Shown: positions 1 through 9,561, numbered from the stretch's first letter. The stretch: 64,000 nt of DNA from Oscillospiraceae bacterium (GCA_902792905.1 CADBBH010000007.1:83635-147634); one strand, 5' to 3'. The notes: generated by a model not told the origin, from the sequence alone. A program made the numbers and translations.

Positions 1-453
1 GACGCTGCAGACTATGTGAAACGCTCTGTTGAGCTTCATACCGAACAGCTTTATCAGCACATAGGCAACAACTCCGACCACGGGAAGCGCAAAAAGGGTT
101 AACGGCTCAAATCCGCTGACCGATGAAAAGGCAAAAATATAGAAAATATGCCCTATCAGAAAGTATGCGAGGCCGACCGGAATAAGCTTTTTCTTGAAAG
201 TCGGTGCAATCTCCTTGACTCCGAGAAAAACATCTCCGCAGAATCCGAACATCAGCGCAAAAATTATGAAGCTGAAATACTTTATATGTTCGCCGCCCTG
301 CAGATAATTTCCGAATACCGCCACGCTTATGAATCCGAAGCTCGCCATGAACTTGCAGATCATGCCCTCAAAGGATTTGTTCTTCCGTCTGAAGAGCACG
401 CAAGCTGCGGCAAAAACAAAGGTTGCCGCAATAAGTATGTAAATTACCGGCAT
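1..453 (-). CDS. YhhN/TMEM86-family membrane protein (3' end cut by the window)
   Basis: The first 151 residues of a multi-pass membrane protein are visible; the stop lies beyond the left edge. Hydrophobic segments alternate with short basic loops. The stretch with G-D-V-F-L-G followed about 20 residues later by F-L-I-G-H-I-F-Y resembles the conserved core of the YhhN/TMEM86 family, some members of which are lysoplasmalogenases cleaving the vinyl-ether bond of lysoplasmalogens. The ATG at 453 follows the upstream acetyltransferase stop by 3 bases and is preceded by AAGGAGG inside that gene's end, so the two are translationally coupled. Membrane location is clear; enzymatic activity is only inferred from family resemblance. 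Confidence 0.7.
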   Translation of the reverse strand, partial: MPVIYILIAATFVFAAACVLFRRKNKSFEGMICKFMASFGFISVAVFGNYLQGGEHIKYFSFIIFALMFGFCGDVFLGVKEIAPTFKKKLIPVGLAYFLIGHIFYIFAFSSVSGFEPLTLFALPVVGVVAYVLIKLFGMKLNRAFHIVCSV

Positions 454-456
454 CAG

Positions 457-1182
457 TTATTCCTCCTTAACCGATATTGCCCATTTTCCGTATTCTTCAA
501 AGCCGCATTTTTCATAGAATTTAAGCAGTCCGTCATTTCTGCAGAAGAGGAATGACGGCTTTTCTCCGTCCGCCATATAAGGCACAAGCGCCGATGCGAG
601 CCCTCTGCCCCTGGCTTCGGGATTTGTCACGACTGCGCCGAGCAGAATGCTTTTATCACCCTCAAAAAGGCGAATGCAGGTCGCAAGCAGTTTTCCGTTT
701 TCGACGATGCCGCCGAATTTTGCCGCGCCGTGATTAATCCTCGCGCATATATCCGCTTTGAAAGCGCCGAATTCACCGGTCGGGAAGCCCGCGAGATCAA
801 GCAGATTATAGATTTCCCTTAAATCATACTCGTTTACAAACCCTGTGGGTTCGGGATGAAAAGCGGGAATGAATCTGACAATATATGAGCTGTCCGAAAT
901 ATTCAGTTTCAGCTTTTCGATAACGGTCTTCTCCGCCTTCACGGAATTATATCCCGCGGCGCCGAGAAATGCCGAAATTTCTTCGAAATCGGCTCCTTCG
1001 CATGCGCAGACGGTAACGTTGCCGTCAATTACGCTCAACGCCGCCGAATTATCCTGAATATAGAAGCGGACAAAATCCGTGTTTTCAAAGCCGTAAGTCT
1101 CAGCCAGAGCGGTTACCGTCGCCGCAAAGGGATCGGCAGGCAGAAACTTCAGCTCACTTTTATTCTCCGCCAGTTTAATCAT
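457..1182 (-). CDS. GNAT-family N-acetyltransferase
   Basis: A 241-residue soluble protein. The C-terminal third carries the acetyl-CoA binding signature of GNAT enzymes: beta strand G-A-V-V-T-N-P, then E-A-R-G-R-G-L-A-S (Q/R-x-x-G-x-G/A loop), then F-L-F-C-R-N-D and F-Y-E-K-C-G-F. The N-terminal half (about 1-120) is a weaker GNAT-like or substrate-specificity region. The gene overlaps the upstream M42 peptidase by 4 bases (ATGA) and ends 3 bases before the YhhN gene. The substrate cannot be told from sequence. Confidence 0.8.
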   Translation of the reverse strand: MIKLAENKSELKFLPADPFAATVTALAETYGFENTDFVRFYIQDNSAALSVIDGNVTVCACEGADFEEISAFLGAAGYNSVKAEKTVIEKLKLNISDSSYIVRFIPAFHPEPTGFVNEYDLREIYNLLDLAGFPTGEFGAFKADICARINHGAAKFGGIVENGKLLATCIRLFEGDKSILLGAVVTNPEARGRGLASALVPYMADGEKPSFLFCRNDGLLKFYEKCGFEEYGKWAISVKEE

Positions 1183-2195
1183 TGAGCAAGCTCCGTTATC
1201 ATCGCTTTCGCGAGGTCCCTGACGGATTCTATATCCTCATATTTGCAAACGCAGCAGGGCGAATGCAGATATCTTGTCGGCACCGAAATTGTCAGCACTT
1301 TAACTCCGCCGCGGCTCTTATGAATCGCGCCCGCGTCATTGCCGCCCGCCACTCTGGTCTTGGTCTGCGCCTTGATATTATTGTTTCTTGCGACATCGAG
1401 CGCCTTTCTGTAAAGGTCAATATCATAGACAGTTGCCCTGTCCATAAATGAAATTGCTCCGCCGTTTCCGCAAACGCATACCCTCTCTTCGCCTTTGACG
1501 CCGCTTATATCGGCGGCGGTCGTGGTTTCAAGGACTATCGCGTAATCGGGATTGACCGTGAACGCGCTCACGGCAGCGCCCCTTGTGCCGATTTCCTCCT
1601 GAACACTGAAGCTGAACCAGCAGTCGTATTCAAGCTCCGAGCGTATGAGATCAATCATAACCGCGCAGCCGGCCCTGTCGTCTATCGCCTTGGATTTGAT
1701 GAAGCCGTCGCCGAATTCGATGAATTCACTTTCAAAATGAATTTCTTCGCCCAAGGATACGAGCGAGAGCGCCTCTTCTTTTGATTTTGCGCCTATGTCA
1801 ATATATAAATCGTCCTTTTTCGGGAGCGTCTGCTCCTCATCCTTTTCAATCAGATGAATCGGTTTTATTCCGAGCACGCCGGGAATGTTCTTTTCGCCTA
1901 TACGGACATTTCTGCCGATTATGACGGCAGTTTCGACTCCGCCGACATTAGTGAATTTTATGAAGCCGTCGGAATCGATGCCCGTGACTATCATTCCGAC
2001 CTCGTCGGTATGAGCGTCGAGCATAATCTTGTTTTTCGGAGTTTTCGCGCCTTTTTTGAAGGCAATCAGATTGCCGAGAGGATCGGTTTCATATTCGCAG
2101 TATCCGTCAATCTTTGAGATTATATAATCCCTTACCTTATCCTCCCTGCCGGAGATGCCGGGTAAATTGCATAAATCTTTAAGAATTTCAAGCAT
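1179..2195 (-). CDS. M42-family metallopeptidase (first of two)
   Basis: Cytosolic di-metal aminopeptidase of the M42 (FrvX/YsdC/endoglucanase-M-like) family, about 338 residues. Visible motifs: metal ligand segment LDAHTDEVG, the second ligand/bridging segment DDRAGCAVM, and the catalytic SVQEEIGTRGA (Glu-Glu), with a late His near LHSPCC. I choose ATG 2195, preceded by GAGAGGAG; an in-frame TTG at 2213 would overlap the upstream gene more. The gene overlaps the second M42 gene by 8 bases, indicating coupling. These enzymes usually trim peptides to amino acids; exact specificity is unknown. Confidence 0.85.
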   Translation of the reverse strand: MLEILKDLCNLPGISGREDKVRDYIISKIDGYCEYETDPLGNLIAFKKGAKTPKNKIMLDAHTDEVGMIVTGIDSDGFIKFTNVGGVETAVIIGRNVRIGEKNIPGVLGIKPIHLIEKDEEQTLPKKDDLYIDIGAKSKEEALSLVSLGEEIHFESEFIEFGDGFIKSKAIDDRAGCAVMIDLIRSELEYDCWFSFSVQEEIGTRGAAVSAFTVNPDYAIVLETTTAADISGVKGEERVCVCGNGGAISFMDRATVYDIDLYRKALDVARNNNIKAQTKTRVAGGNDAGAIHKSRGGVKVLTISVPTRYLHSPCCVCKYEDIESVRDLAKAMITELAQ

Positions 2196-3222
2196 TTTCG
2201 GCACTCCTCTCAATTATATATTCCGCCATAAGGCGCGCCGTATTCTCTATATCGGCAAGGTCAACAACCTCGACCGCCGTATGCATATTGCGGATGGGAA
2301 TCGAGAGCAGTGCAGTCCTGATTCCCCTGCCGGAAACCTGAATATCGTCGCCGTTGGTGCCGGTCCTGCCGCCCATAACCTCTTCGGTATGGGGTATATT
2401 CTTCTCTACGGCAATCGCGGTAAGGCGGCGGCTGATATTATAATCAAGCGAGGGAGCGTATCCGACCATCGTTCCCGACCCGAGAGCAACGTATTTTTCG
2501 GCATTCACGCCGGGCGCCTTCGCGAAGCTCACATCGCAGGCAATCGCCTCGTCTGCCTGAGAATTGAAAGCGCCGACTTTCGCGCCGCTGCCGCCCGTCT
2601 CCTCCTGAGCCGAAAACATAACGTCAATGCGGCAGGTCTTTCTGCCTTCGAGCAGTTGCAGGCATCTGAGAATCGCCGCGACTCCCGCCCTGTCGTCAAC
2701 CGAAGGGGATGCGATTCTGTTCCCCGCGAGGGTATCAAACGGAGCGTTGAATGTGATTCTGTCGCCGGGGGATATAATCTTATCCGCCTGCTCCTTTGTC
2801 ATACCCGTATCAATTGTTATATCATCGAATTTTCTTACCTTGTTTTCGCTGTCATCCCCTTTGAGATGGGGAGGGGTCGAGGTTACAACGCCGAAAACGT
2901 CTTCTCTGCCGTGAACAGTAACCTGCGCGGCGGTGAGCACTCTGCAGTCCGCTCCGCCGACTCTCGCAACCTTGACGAAGCCGTCGTCATCAACGGCGGT
3001 AACCGCAAGACCTATCTGGTCAATATGCGCGTCAAGCAGGATTGAATACCCGTCGCCCTTTGTGCCGGTTACATTTCCGAGGCGGTCCGTACGCGCATCC
3101 ATATATTTCCCGAGCATACCGCATATGCCCTCGGCAACCGCTTTTTCATTGCCGGAGGTTCCTTTGAGGGCACAGAGCTCATATAATAATTCCCTGACTT
3201 CGCCGTATTCCATCTTATTCAC
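2188..3222 (-). CDS. M42-family metallopeptidase (second of two)
   Basis: A 344-residue paralogue of the neighbouring M42 peptidase with the same motif order: LDAHIDQIG (the Glu after the metal Asp is Gln here), VDDRAGVAA, SAQEETGGSGA with the catalytic Glu pair, then GTNGDD and RNMHTAVE near the C-terminus. It overlaps the galactokinase end by 8 bases and the first M42 gene start by 8 bases, so three genes are stepwise coupled. Divergence between the two copies is large, suggesting different peptide preferences or a hetero-oligomer rather than a recent duplication. Confidence 0.85.
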   Translation of the reverse strand: MNKMEYGEVRELLYELCALKGTSGNEKAVAEGICGMLGKYMDARTDRLGNVTGTKGDGYSILLDAHIDQIGLAVTAVDDDGFVKVARVGGADCRVLTAAQVTVHGREDVFGVVTSTPPHLKGDDSENKVRKFDDITIDTGMTKEQADKIISPGDRITFNAPFDTLAGNRIASPSVDDRAGVAAILRCLQLLEGRKTCRIDVMFSAQEETGGSGAKVGAFNSQADEAIACDVSFAKAPGVNAEKYVALGSGTMVGYAPSLDYNISRRLTAIAVEKNIPHTEEVMGGRTGTNGDDIQVSGRGIRTALLSIPIRNMHTAVEVVDLADIENTARLMAEYIIERSAENA

Positions 3223-5269
3223 CTATCATCATTATTCCGCCGACAGGCCTGATTTTAAGCACATAGCAGGCCTTCTCGCCGAATACGGAGCAGATTTTTT
3301 CCTTGAACGAATCGAGTTTGTCGTTGGGAACAAACGCCTGAACCGTGCCGGCAAATCCGCCGCCGTGAACTCTCCACGCTCCGCAGCCCTTGAGCTCATC
3401 CGCGCAGATTGAGAGCGCGAGCGAAACCGCCTGCTTTGTGGGATATTTGCTTGTATATACATTCTGATTGAACATAAACGAAGAATCGCCGCTCTCGATA
3501 ATCAGGCGCTTGAATTCCTCAAAATCTCCGTCCTTGAGTGCCTGAGCCTGCCTGTCGACTCTTTCGTTCTCGTTATAGAAATGCTTCGCTCTGAGAATCG
3601 CTCTGTCATTGGTCTTTTCCCTGACCTTGGCAAGATTCGCTTCAAACTCGGTTCTGTCAACATCTCTGAGCACCTTTTTTCCGAATACGCCCGCAACAGC
3701 TTCCATCTCTTCCCTGACAGCGGCATAATCATCCGTGAGGTCGGAATGGTCCGCGCCGGTATCGATTATGACAAGCGAATGGCCGCAGGAGGCAAGATCG
3801 AATTCGACCTTGTTTATAATCGGATTATCGGTATCTTTGAAATCAATTTTGATGAAACTGCCGACTGAGCACGCCATTTGGTCCATAAGGCCGCAGGGCT
3901 TTCCGAAATACTTGTTCTCCGCATACTGTGAGATAACGGCTATCTCGACGGGGTCGATTTTGCCGCTGTTATAGAGATTATTCAGCATTGTGCATACGAG
4001 CACCTCGAAAGCCGCGGAGGAGGAAAGTCCCGAGCCGCTCTTGACATCGGATGCGGTGGCGGCGCAGAAGCCGCCGATATTGTAGCCGCGCGCCTTGAAA
4101 GCCGCGCAGATACCTCTTATGAGGGATGCGGAATGGCCCGTCTCAACCTGTCTGGGGCTGAGATCGTCGAGCGAAATCGTATCCATATTGTAGCCTTCGG
4201 ATTTTACCCTGATTATATTGTCATCGGTAATAGCGGCAACTGCGATAGCATCGAGGTCAACGCCCGCGGCGAGCACCTTGCCGTGGTTATGGTCGGTATG
4301 GTTGCCGCCTATTTCGCTTCTACCCGGGGCGGAGAATACGGAAACCTTTTTGCCCGCGCCGTATATTTCATCAAATTCGTTTGAAACTCTGAGATATCTC
4401 TGCTTCTGCGATTCGATATCCTCCTTCTTATAGATAAGCGCGAATTTATCATCATATCTTCCTGCGGTAAGATTCTCTCTCATAAGTGTATTTTCAATCA
4501 TTGTCGGACTTCCTTTCAGTTTTTTCTTCCTTATTCTTTTCATTATTGCCGTGACAATTTTTTCAGTTGCCGTCCATACTCCGTTTGCCGACAGGCAGGT
4601 CAGACCCGTGACAAATGTAATAAGCACAATCGGGATTAGGAATCCCGGAGTCAGCGGATCATAGAGGTTGCGGCCCGCTATGGTGAACGACAGGAGTCTC
4701 GGCATTGTGCCGATAAGCGAGAGGGTTATGAACTTCCAGTAACCGAAATCGAGAGAGCCGTAGATAGCCGATTTCAGATTGTATGAAAGCAGAGGCACAA
4801 GTCCCGTCGTCACCAGCACAACCGGGCTGCCGGTTCCCTCCTCGGTCTGAATGATATGCCGCAGAAGGTCGCTCTTGCGTATGAGCTTCCAGGAGCCGCC
4901 CGCTCCCCATTTTTTGCCCCAGAAGTATTTTATCGTCATCTGGACTCCGGTGCCGATGATATTCAGCGGAATCGCTATCTTCGCGGGGAGCACCGCGCCT
5001 GCGATGAAGCAAACAACAGAGGTGGTGTAAATCGGTATGACCGTCTTTATGATATAGAGGGCCATGATAACTCCGATAAACATCCAGGTCCTGTGTATGG
5101 AGAATATTCTGTCTTCAAGCTGTTTGAGGAATTGCTGGTAACTTCGCCACCAGCCCCACATCCACTCATATCTCAAAAGGAAAATCAGAGCTATGAGCAG
5201 AAATGAAACCGTAACCAGTATGAGACCAGCAAACAGCAGAAGTCTTTTTGTGGCTTTTCTGTTTCTCAA
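3215..5269 (-). CDS. In-frame fusion: TVP38/DedA-like membrane domain + galactokinase
   Basis: One uninterrupted frame encodes two domains. Numbered from an ATG at 5308, residues about 20-260 are a TVP38/TMEM64 (SNARE-associated, DedA-like) membrane domain with 5-6 hydrophobic segments, the family's small re-entrant region (F-I-A-G-A-V-L-P) and a late P-R-L-L-S-F-T-I-A-G segment. Residues about 270-697 are a GHMP galactokinase: GRSEIGGNHTDHN sugar-binding loop, SGSGLSSSAA ATP loop, CGLMDQMA, and HGGGFAGT near the end. I place the start at TTG 5269, six bases after AAGGGTGA. The join (KKLKGSPTMIENT) also encodes AAAGGAAG seven bases before ATG 4501, which would initiate a normal-length soluble galactokinase of 428 residues. 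Both a fused and a free form are therefore possible. The gene heads the minus-strand operon with the two M42 peptidases. Confidence 0.75.
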   Translation of the reverse strand: MRNRKATKRLLLFAGLILVTVSFLLIALIFLLRYEWMWGWWRSYQQFLKQLEDRIFSIHRTWMFIGVIMALYIIKTVIPIYTTSVVCFIAGAVLPAKIAIPLNIIGTGVQMTIKYFWGKKWGAGGSWKLIRKSDLLRHIIQTEEGTGSPVVLVTTGLVPLLSYNLKSAIYGSLDFGYWKFITLSLIGTMPRLLSFTIAGRNLYDPLTPGFLIPIVLITFVTGLTCLSANGVWTATEKIVTAIMKRIRKKKLKGSPTMIENTLMRENLTAGRYDDKFALIYKKEDIESQKQRYLRVSNEFDEIYGAGKKVSVFSAPGRSEIGGNHTDHNHGKVLAAGVDLDAIAVAAITDDNIIRVKSEGYNMDTISLDDLSPRQVETGHSASLIRGICAAFKARGYNIGGFCAATASDVKSGSGLSSSAAFEVLVCTMLNNLYNSGKIDPVEIAVISQYAENKYFGKPCGLMDQMACSVGSFIKIDFKDTDNPIINKVEFDLASCGHSLVIIDTGADHSDLTDDYAAVREEMEAVAGVFGKKVLRDVDRTEFEANLAKVREKTNDRAILRAKHFYNENERVDRQAQALKDGDFEEFKRLIIESGDSSFMFNQNVYTSKYPTKQAVSLALSICADELKGCGAWRVHGGGFAGTVQAFVPNDKLDSFKEKICSVFGEKACYVLKIRPVGGIMMIGE
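4493..4515 (-). promoter_or_regulatory. Internal ribosome binding site and ATG of the galactokinase domain
   Basis: On the minus strand the join between membrane and kinase domains reads GAAAGGAAGTCCGACA followed by ATG at 4501. Shine-Dalgarno match, spacing and position at the exact domain border are what a separate galK start would show. No stop codon separates it from the upstream domain. Confidence 0.55.
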
Positions 5270-5308
5270 ATTATCACCCTTTGCGCATCCGCCTTTGCAA
5301 ATGCGCAT

Positions 5309-5489
5309 AATTATCTATTTTAGTTTATCTTGTATATTTTAATACATTTTAAAGAAATAATCAATATATTTATAAAAACAGAAAATAATTTGTCCTTGAA
5401 TAAGCGGAGAAAATATGATAGAATTTCTGCGTAAAGAGGCCCTCATACTGGATATGAGGGCATAGAGTCGTTTATATGAGAGGTCGGAA
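5309..5489. other. Divergent intergenic region
   Basis: AT-rich spacer between the divergently transcribed membrane-galactokinase gene and the HAD gene. It contains several TATATT/TAATAC-like stretches for either direction and a small palindrome (CCTCATACTGGATATGAGG, 5442-5460) just upstream of the HAD ribosome binding site. I cannot assign a specific promoter pair with certainty. Confidence 0.4.
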
Positions 5490-6098
5490 ATGATTAAGAA
5501 TATAGTTTTTGATATGGGCGGAGTTCTCATAGATTACAATCCCGAAAAGACACTGTATGCCACGCTCGATAAGGAAAGCGCCGATATAGCGCTCGCGGAG
5601 ATTTTCAGGAATAAAATCTGGACCGAAAAAGACAGAGGCGTTATTTCCGCCGAAGAAATCATCGCCCGGAAGGGCGGTAAAATTCCCGCCCGCGCTTATG
5701 AAAAAGTCGCTGAAATGGTTATGGATTTTTATCCGTATATGCCGCCTTTTCCGCAGGCGGAGGAAATCGTGAAGCGCCTCAAATCAAATGGCTACCGCAT
5801 TTTTCTGCTCTCGAACGCCTCACTCGATTTCTATGACGCGAAGAAGAATATTCCGGCTCTGAATTATTTCGACGGATTTCTCGTTTCGGCGGATTATAAA
5901 CTGATAAAACCCGAAAAAGAGATATACCTCAAGCTCTTCTCAAAATTCAATCTTCTGCCCGGAGAATGCTTCTTCATCGATGATGTCGGGGCAAACTGCG
6001 AGGCGTCGGAAGAGCAGGGAATGAAGGCCTTCCGCCTTGTAAATCAGGATTACGACGGTCTTATCAACGCATTCAGGGAAAACGGTATCAGAATATGA
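5490..6098 (+). CDS. HAD-family phosphatase (YihX-like)
   Basis: A 202-residue haloacid dehalogenase superfamily hydrolase with an alpha-helical cap. Motif I is FDMGGVLIDYNP, motif II is LLSNAS, motif III is the Lys of KPEKEIYLK and motif IV is FIDDVGANCEA. This pattern is that of YihX-type sugar-phosphate phosphatases. A ribosome binding site (GAGAGG) precedes the ATG, and the stop overlaps the mfd start by 4 bases (ATGA). Substrate is unknown. Confidence 0.85.
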   Translation: MIKNIVFDMGGVLIDYNPEKTLYATLDKESADIALAEIFRNKIWTEKDRGVISAEEIIARKGGKIPARAYEKVAEMVMDFYPYMPPFPQAEEIVKRLKSNGYRIFLLSNASLDFYDAKKNIPALNYFDGFLVSADYKLIKPEKEIYLKLFSKFNLLPGECFFIDDVGANCEASEEQGMKAFRLVNQDYDGLINAFRENGIRI

Positions 6099-9000
6099 AT
6101 TGCTTCACCGAAAGTTCAAAAAGCATAACAGAATTCCGCTCACTGGTCAACGCGATACATAAGAAGCGCGTACCGCTGGGCGTAACCGGCCTTGCATATA
6201 TTCATAAAGCCCATGTGATTTCATCTCTGTGCACGGGCTTCAGACGCCGCGCCGTCGTACTCGTTCCCGATGAGGCGCAGGCGACGAGAATGGTCTCCGA
6301 CCTGACCGCGTTCGGAATCAGAGCGCTCGTTTTCCCGGCGCGTGATTTCTCATACAGAATTGACGAGACTGTTTCAAGGGAATACGAACACAGGCGGCTC
6401 ATGGTCCTTGACAAGATGCTCACCGGCGAATATGACGCCGTCGTGATGTCTTCCGAGGCCGCTCTTCAGCTCACTCCGCCCCCCACCGTGCTTATGGCAA
6501 ATTCGGTTACTCTCTCCTCCGGCGATGAATACACGACGGATGAGCTCAGCGAAATTCTCGTAAAAAGCGGCTATTCGTTCTGCGAGCAGATAGACGGTCC
6601 GGGGCAGTTCGCAATCCGCGGCGGAATTCTCGATTTCTTCCCGCCCTACGCCTCCTCGCCCTGCAGGGTCGAATTCTGGGGCGACACGATAGATTCCGTA
6701 TTCAGCTTTGATCTCGACACACAGAGAAGGACCGAAACACTTGATTCGGTCAGAATCACCCCCGCCAAAGAGGTGCTGATAACAGACGGTCAGCTCTGCG
6801 CGCTGATTGAAAATCATATAAAAGAAAAAAGAATCCGCGGCGCGGGCGGAAAGATGCTCGCGGCGGAGGTTGAAAAGATAAGCGGCGGCATAAAGGTAAA
6901 CTGCGCCGATAAATATCTGCCCCTGATTTATCCCGAATCGGGAGGAATCTTCGATTACGCCCGCGACAATATGCTCTTTGTCTGCGAGAGCTTCGCGGTC
7001 AAGGACAAATTCAACTCTTCGCTGAATCTTCAGCACGAGACGGTAAAGGGCCTTTTTTCCGATAATGTGCTCTGCAGAGGGCTCGAGAGATATACCCTCG
7101 AAATGTTTGAAATACAGAAGCTCTATACGGATATGGGTGCGGTCTATCTCGACAATCTGCCCCGCGGCAGTTTTGACACGGGAGTGAAGGAACTTATCAG
7201 CTTCACCGCGAAGCAGCTGATTCCCTGGAACGGCCAGCTCAACGCGCTCAAAGAGGATATTACGGGCAGAATGGCCCACCGCACCTATACCTGCGTGATT
7301 ATGGCGGGCACGGAAAAAGCTGCTGACACGCTCTCGCAGGATCTTGAAAGCGCGGGAATTTCAAATAATTACTATCCGGCTCCGCCTGAAAAATTCCCCG
7401 AGGGCAAGGTCTCGGTCATTCCCGGAGGGCTGAGCTACGGCTTCGAATATCCCGGCTCCGCCTTCTGCGTTTTCACCTACAGAAAACAGACCGCCTCAAA
7501 ACCGAAGCAGGCAAGAAAATCAAGCAAAAACGCCTTCAATAATCTGACCGAGCTTCACAGGGGCGAATATGTGGTTCACTCCGCTCACGGCATCGGTATA
7601 TTTGAGGGCATCTCAAGCCTTGAAAATCAGGGGATTCTCAAGGATTATATCAAAATCAGATACGATAAGGGCGATATTCTCTATGTGCCCGTGACCCAGC
7701 TCGACCAGGTGTCGAAATACATCGGCGGCGGAGAAGAGAGCAGAGTCAAGCTCAACAAGCTCGGCGGCAGAGACTGGGAAAAGACGCGCACAAGAGTAAA
7801 GTCCTCGGTAAAGGATATGGCGAAGGAGCTCATAGAGCTCTATTCAAAGCGTCTGAAGATTCAGGGGCACGCCTTCTCGCCCGATATTGATATGCAGAGC
7901 GACTTTGAATCGCGCTTCGAATACGCGGAAACAGAGGACCAGTTGCGCTGTATAAGGCAGATAAAACGCGATATGGAAAAGCCCTATCCGATGGACCGCC
8001 TTCTGTGCGGCGATGTCGGTTTCGGAAAGACCGAGGTCGCCCTTCGCGCCGTTTTCAAATGCGTCGCGGACGGTATGCAGGCGGCTATTCTCGTGCCGAC
8101 CACGATTCTCGCGCTTCAGCATTATCAGACCATTCTCAAGAGATTCGACGGCTTCCCGATTGAAACGGCAATGCTATCGCGCTTCTGCACGAAGAAGGAT
8201 ATTGACTCCGCCCTGCTCGGTATCAGGCGCGGCAGCATCGATATTGCCGTCGGCACCCACCGCCTGATTTCGGATGACGTGAAATTCGCGCATCTCGGGC
8301 TGATTATCGTCGATGAGGAGCAGCGCTTCGGCGTGGCTCAAAAGGAAAAACTCAAGTCTCTCTATCCGGCGGTCGATGTGCTCACGCTTACGGCGACCCC
8401 GATTCCCCGCACTCTGAATATGGCGATGACGGGCATACGCGATATGGCGGTCATTGAAGAGGCGCCGCAGGACAGGCAGCCGGTACAGACTTATGTCATC
8501 GAACACAGTCCGCAGGTGCTTTACGAGGCGATGGAGCAGGAGCTCCGCCGCGGCGGTCAGGTATATTATCTCTATAATAAAGTTGAAACCATCGAGCGCA
8601 AAGCCGCCGAAATAATCAGGGCTCTGCCCGAAGCGAGAGTGGCAGTCGCTCACGGCAAGATGAATGAGACGGAGCTCAGCGAAGTATGGAGGCGTCTTCT
8701 CGACGGTGAAATCGATATTCTTGTATGCACAACCATAATCGAGACGGGCGTTGACGTACCCAATGTCAATACGCTGATAATCGAAAACGCCGACAGGATG
8801 GGCCTTGCGCAGCTTCATCAGATAAGAGGCAGAGTCGGCAGATCATCGCGAAGAGCGAGCGCTTATTTCACCTTTACGCGCGGAAAACAGCTCAGCGAAA
8901 TCGCCGAAAAACGCCTTGAAGCGATCAGGGAATTTACGGAATTCGGTTCGGGCTTTCATATCGCCATGCGCGATCTTGAATTGCGAGGCGCCGGTAATAT

Positions 9001-9550
9001 ACTGGGCGCCAGCCAGCACGGGCAGATGGAATCCGTCGGCTACGATATGTATATAAAGCTTCTTGAGCGCGCGATAGCGGAAGAAAAGGGCGAAAAGCCC
9101 AAAGAGCCCGAAAAGGACTGCCTCATCGACCTGCCGATAAACGCGCATATCCCGGAGAGCTATATTTCAAGCGTGCCGCAGCGCCTGCAGATTTACCGCA
9201 GAATCGCGGATATCAGGAGCGGCGATGACGCGCTTGACGTTACCGATGAGCTTATCGACCGCTTCGGCGAACCGCCCAAATCGGTGCTCGGGCTTATCAG
9301 AATTTCAACTGTCAGGTTCAAAGCGGCGAAAATCGGCGTATATGAAATCTCAGCCGAAAGCGGGAGAATTGTCTTTAAAGCGGATGAGCTCACGCAGGAG
9401 ACCGTTCAGAAAATCATTTCCCGGTTCGGCGGCAGGGTCAGATTCAGCCCCGGCGGCGGAAAGCCTTATTTTTCAATAAGTCTGAAGGACGGAGAAGAGA
9501 AACTGAAGCTGATAGAAAAAGTGCTTGATACCGCCGGTTCGGACCGATAA
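6095..9550 (+). CDS. mfd: Transcription-repair coupling factor Mfd
   Basis: Full-length 1151-residue Mfd, which removes RNA polymerase stalled at DNA lesions and recruits UvrA. The N-terminal 350 residues are the UvrB-like, UvrA-binding region (including GPGQFAIRGGILDFF). A CarD/RID RNA-polymerase interaction domain follows at about 485-560 (GEYVVHSAHGIGIFEG). The superfamily-2 helicase/translocase core has Walker A GDVGFGKTEVALRA, box DEEQRFGV, TATPIPRTLNMAM, and the translocation motif region with GRVGRSSR. The C-terminus has the TRCF D7 domain. It overlaps the HAD gene by 4 bases. Confidence 0.97.
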   Translation: MNCFTESSKSITEFRSLVNAIHKKRVPLGVTGLAYIHKAHVISSLCTGFRRRAVVLVPDEAQATRMVSDLTAFGIRALVFPARDFSYRIDETVSREYEHRRLMVLDKMLTGEYDAVVMSSEAALQLTPPPTVLMANSVTLSSGDEYTTDELSEILVKSGYSFCEQIDGPGQFAIRGGILDFFPPYASSPCRVEFWGDTIDSVFSFDLDTQRRTETLDSVRITPAKEVLITDGQLCALIENHIKEKRIRGAGGKMLAAEVEKISGGIKVNCADKYLPLIYPESGGIFDYARDNMLFVCESFAVKDKFNSSLNLQHETVKGLFSDNVLCRGLERYTLEMFEIQKLYTDMGAVYLDNLPRGSFDTGVKELISFTAKQLIPWNGQLNALKEDITGRMAHRTYTCVIMAGTEKAADTLSQDLESAGISNNYYPAPPEKFPEGKVSVIPGGLSYGFEYPGSAFCVFTYRKQTASKPKQARKSSKNAFNNLTELHRGEYVVHSAHGIGIFEGISSLENQGILKDYIKIRYDKGDILYVPVTQLDQVSKYIGGGEESRVKLNKLGGRDWEKTRTRVKSSVKDMAKELIELYSKRLKIQGHAFSPDIDMQSDFESRFEYAETEDQLRCIRQIKRDMEKPYPMDRLLCGDVGFGKTEVALRAVFKCVADGMQAAILVPTTILALQHYQTILKRFDGFPIETAMLSRFCTKKDIDSALLGIRRGSIDIAVGTHRLISDDVKFAHLGLIIVDEEQRFGVAQKEKLKSLYPAVDVLTLTATPIPRTLNMAMTGIRDMAVIEEAPQDRQPVQTYVIEHSPQVLYEAMEQELRRGGQVYYLYNKVETIERKAAEIIRALPEARVAVAHGKMNETELSEVWRRLLDGEIDILVCTTIIETGVDVPNVNTLIIENADRMGLAQLHQIRGRVGRSSRRASAYFTFTRGKQLSEIAEKRLEAIREFTEFGSGFHIAMRDLELRGAGNILGASQHGQMESVGYDMYIKLLERAIAEEKGEKPKEPEKDCLIDLPINAHIPESYISSVPQRLQIYRRIADIRSGDDALDVTDELIDRFGEPPKSVLGLIRISTVRFKAAKIGVYEISAESGRIVFKADELTQETVQKIISRFGGRVRFSPGGGKPYFSISLKDGEEKLKLIEKVLDTAGSDR

Positions 9551-9561
9551 TCAAAAACAGT

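Noticed and set aside
148-555. 135-codon plus-strand frame at the left edge
   Set aside because: It runs antisense to the YhhN-like and acetyltransferase genes, whose coding signals and ribosome binding sites are clear.
6374-7279. 301-codon open frame opposite mfd
   Set aside because: Shadow of the mfd N-terminal domain, which is plainly coding.
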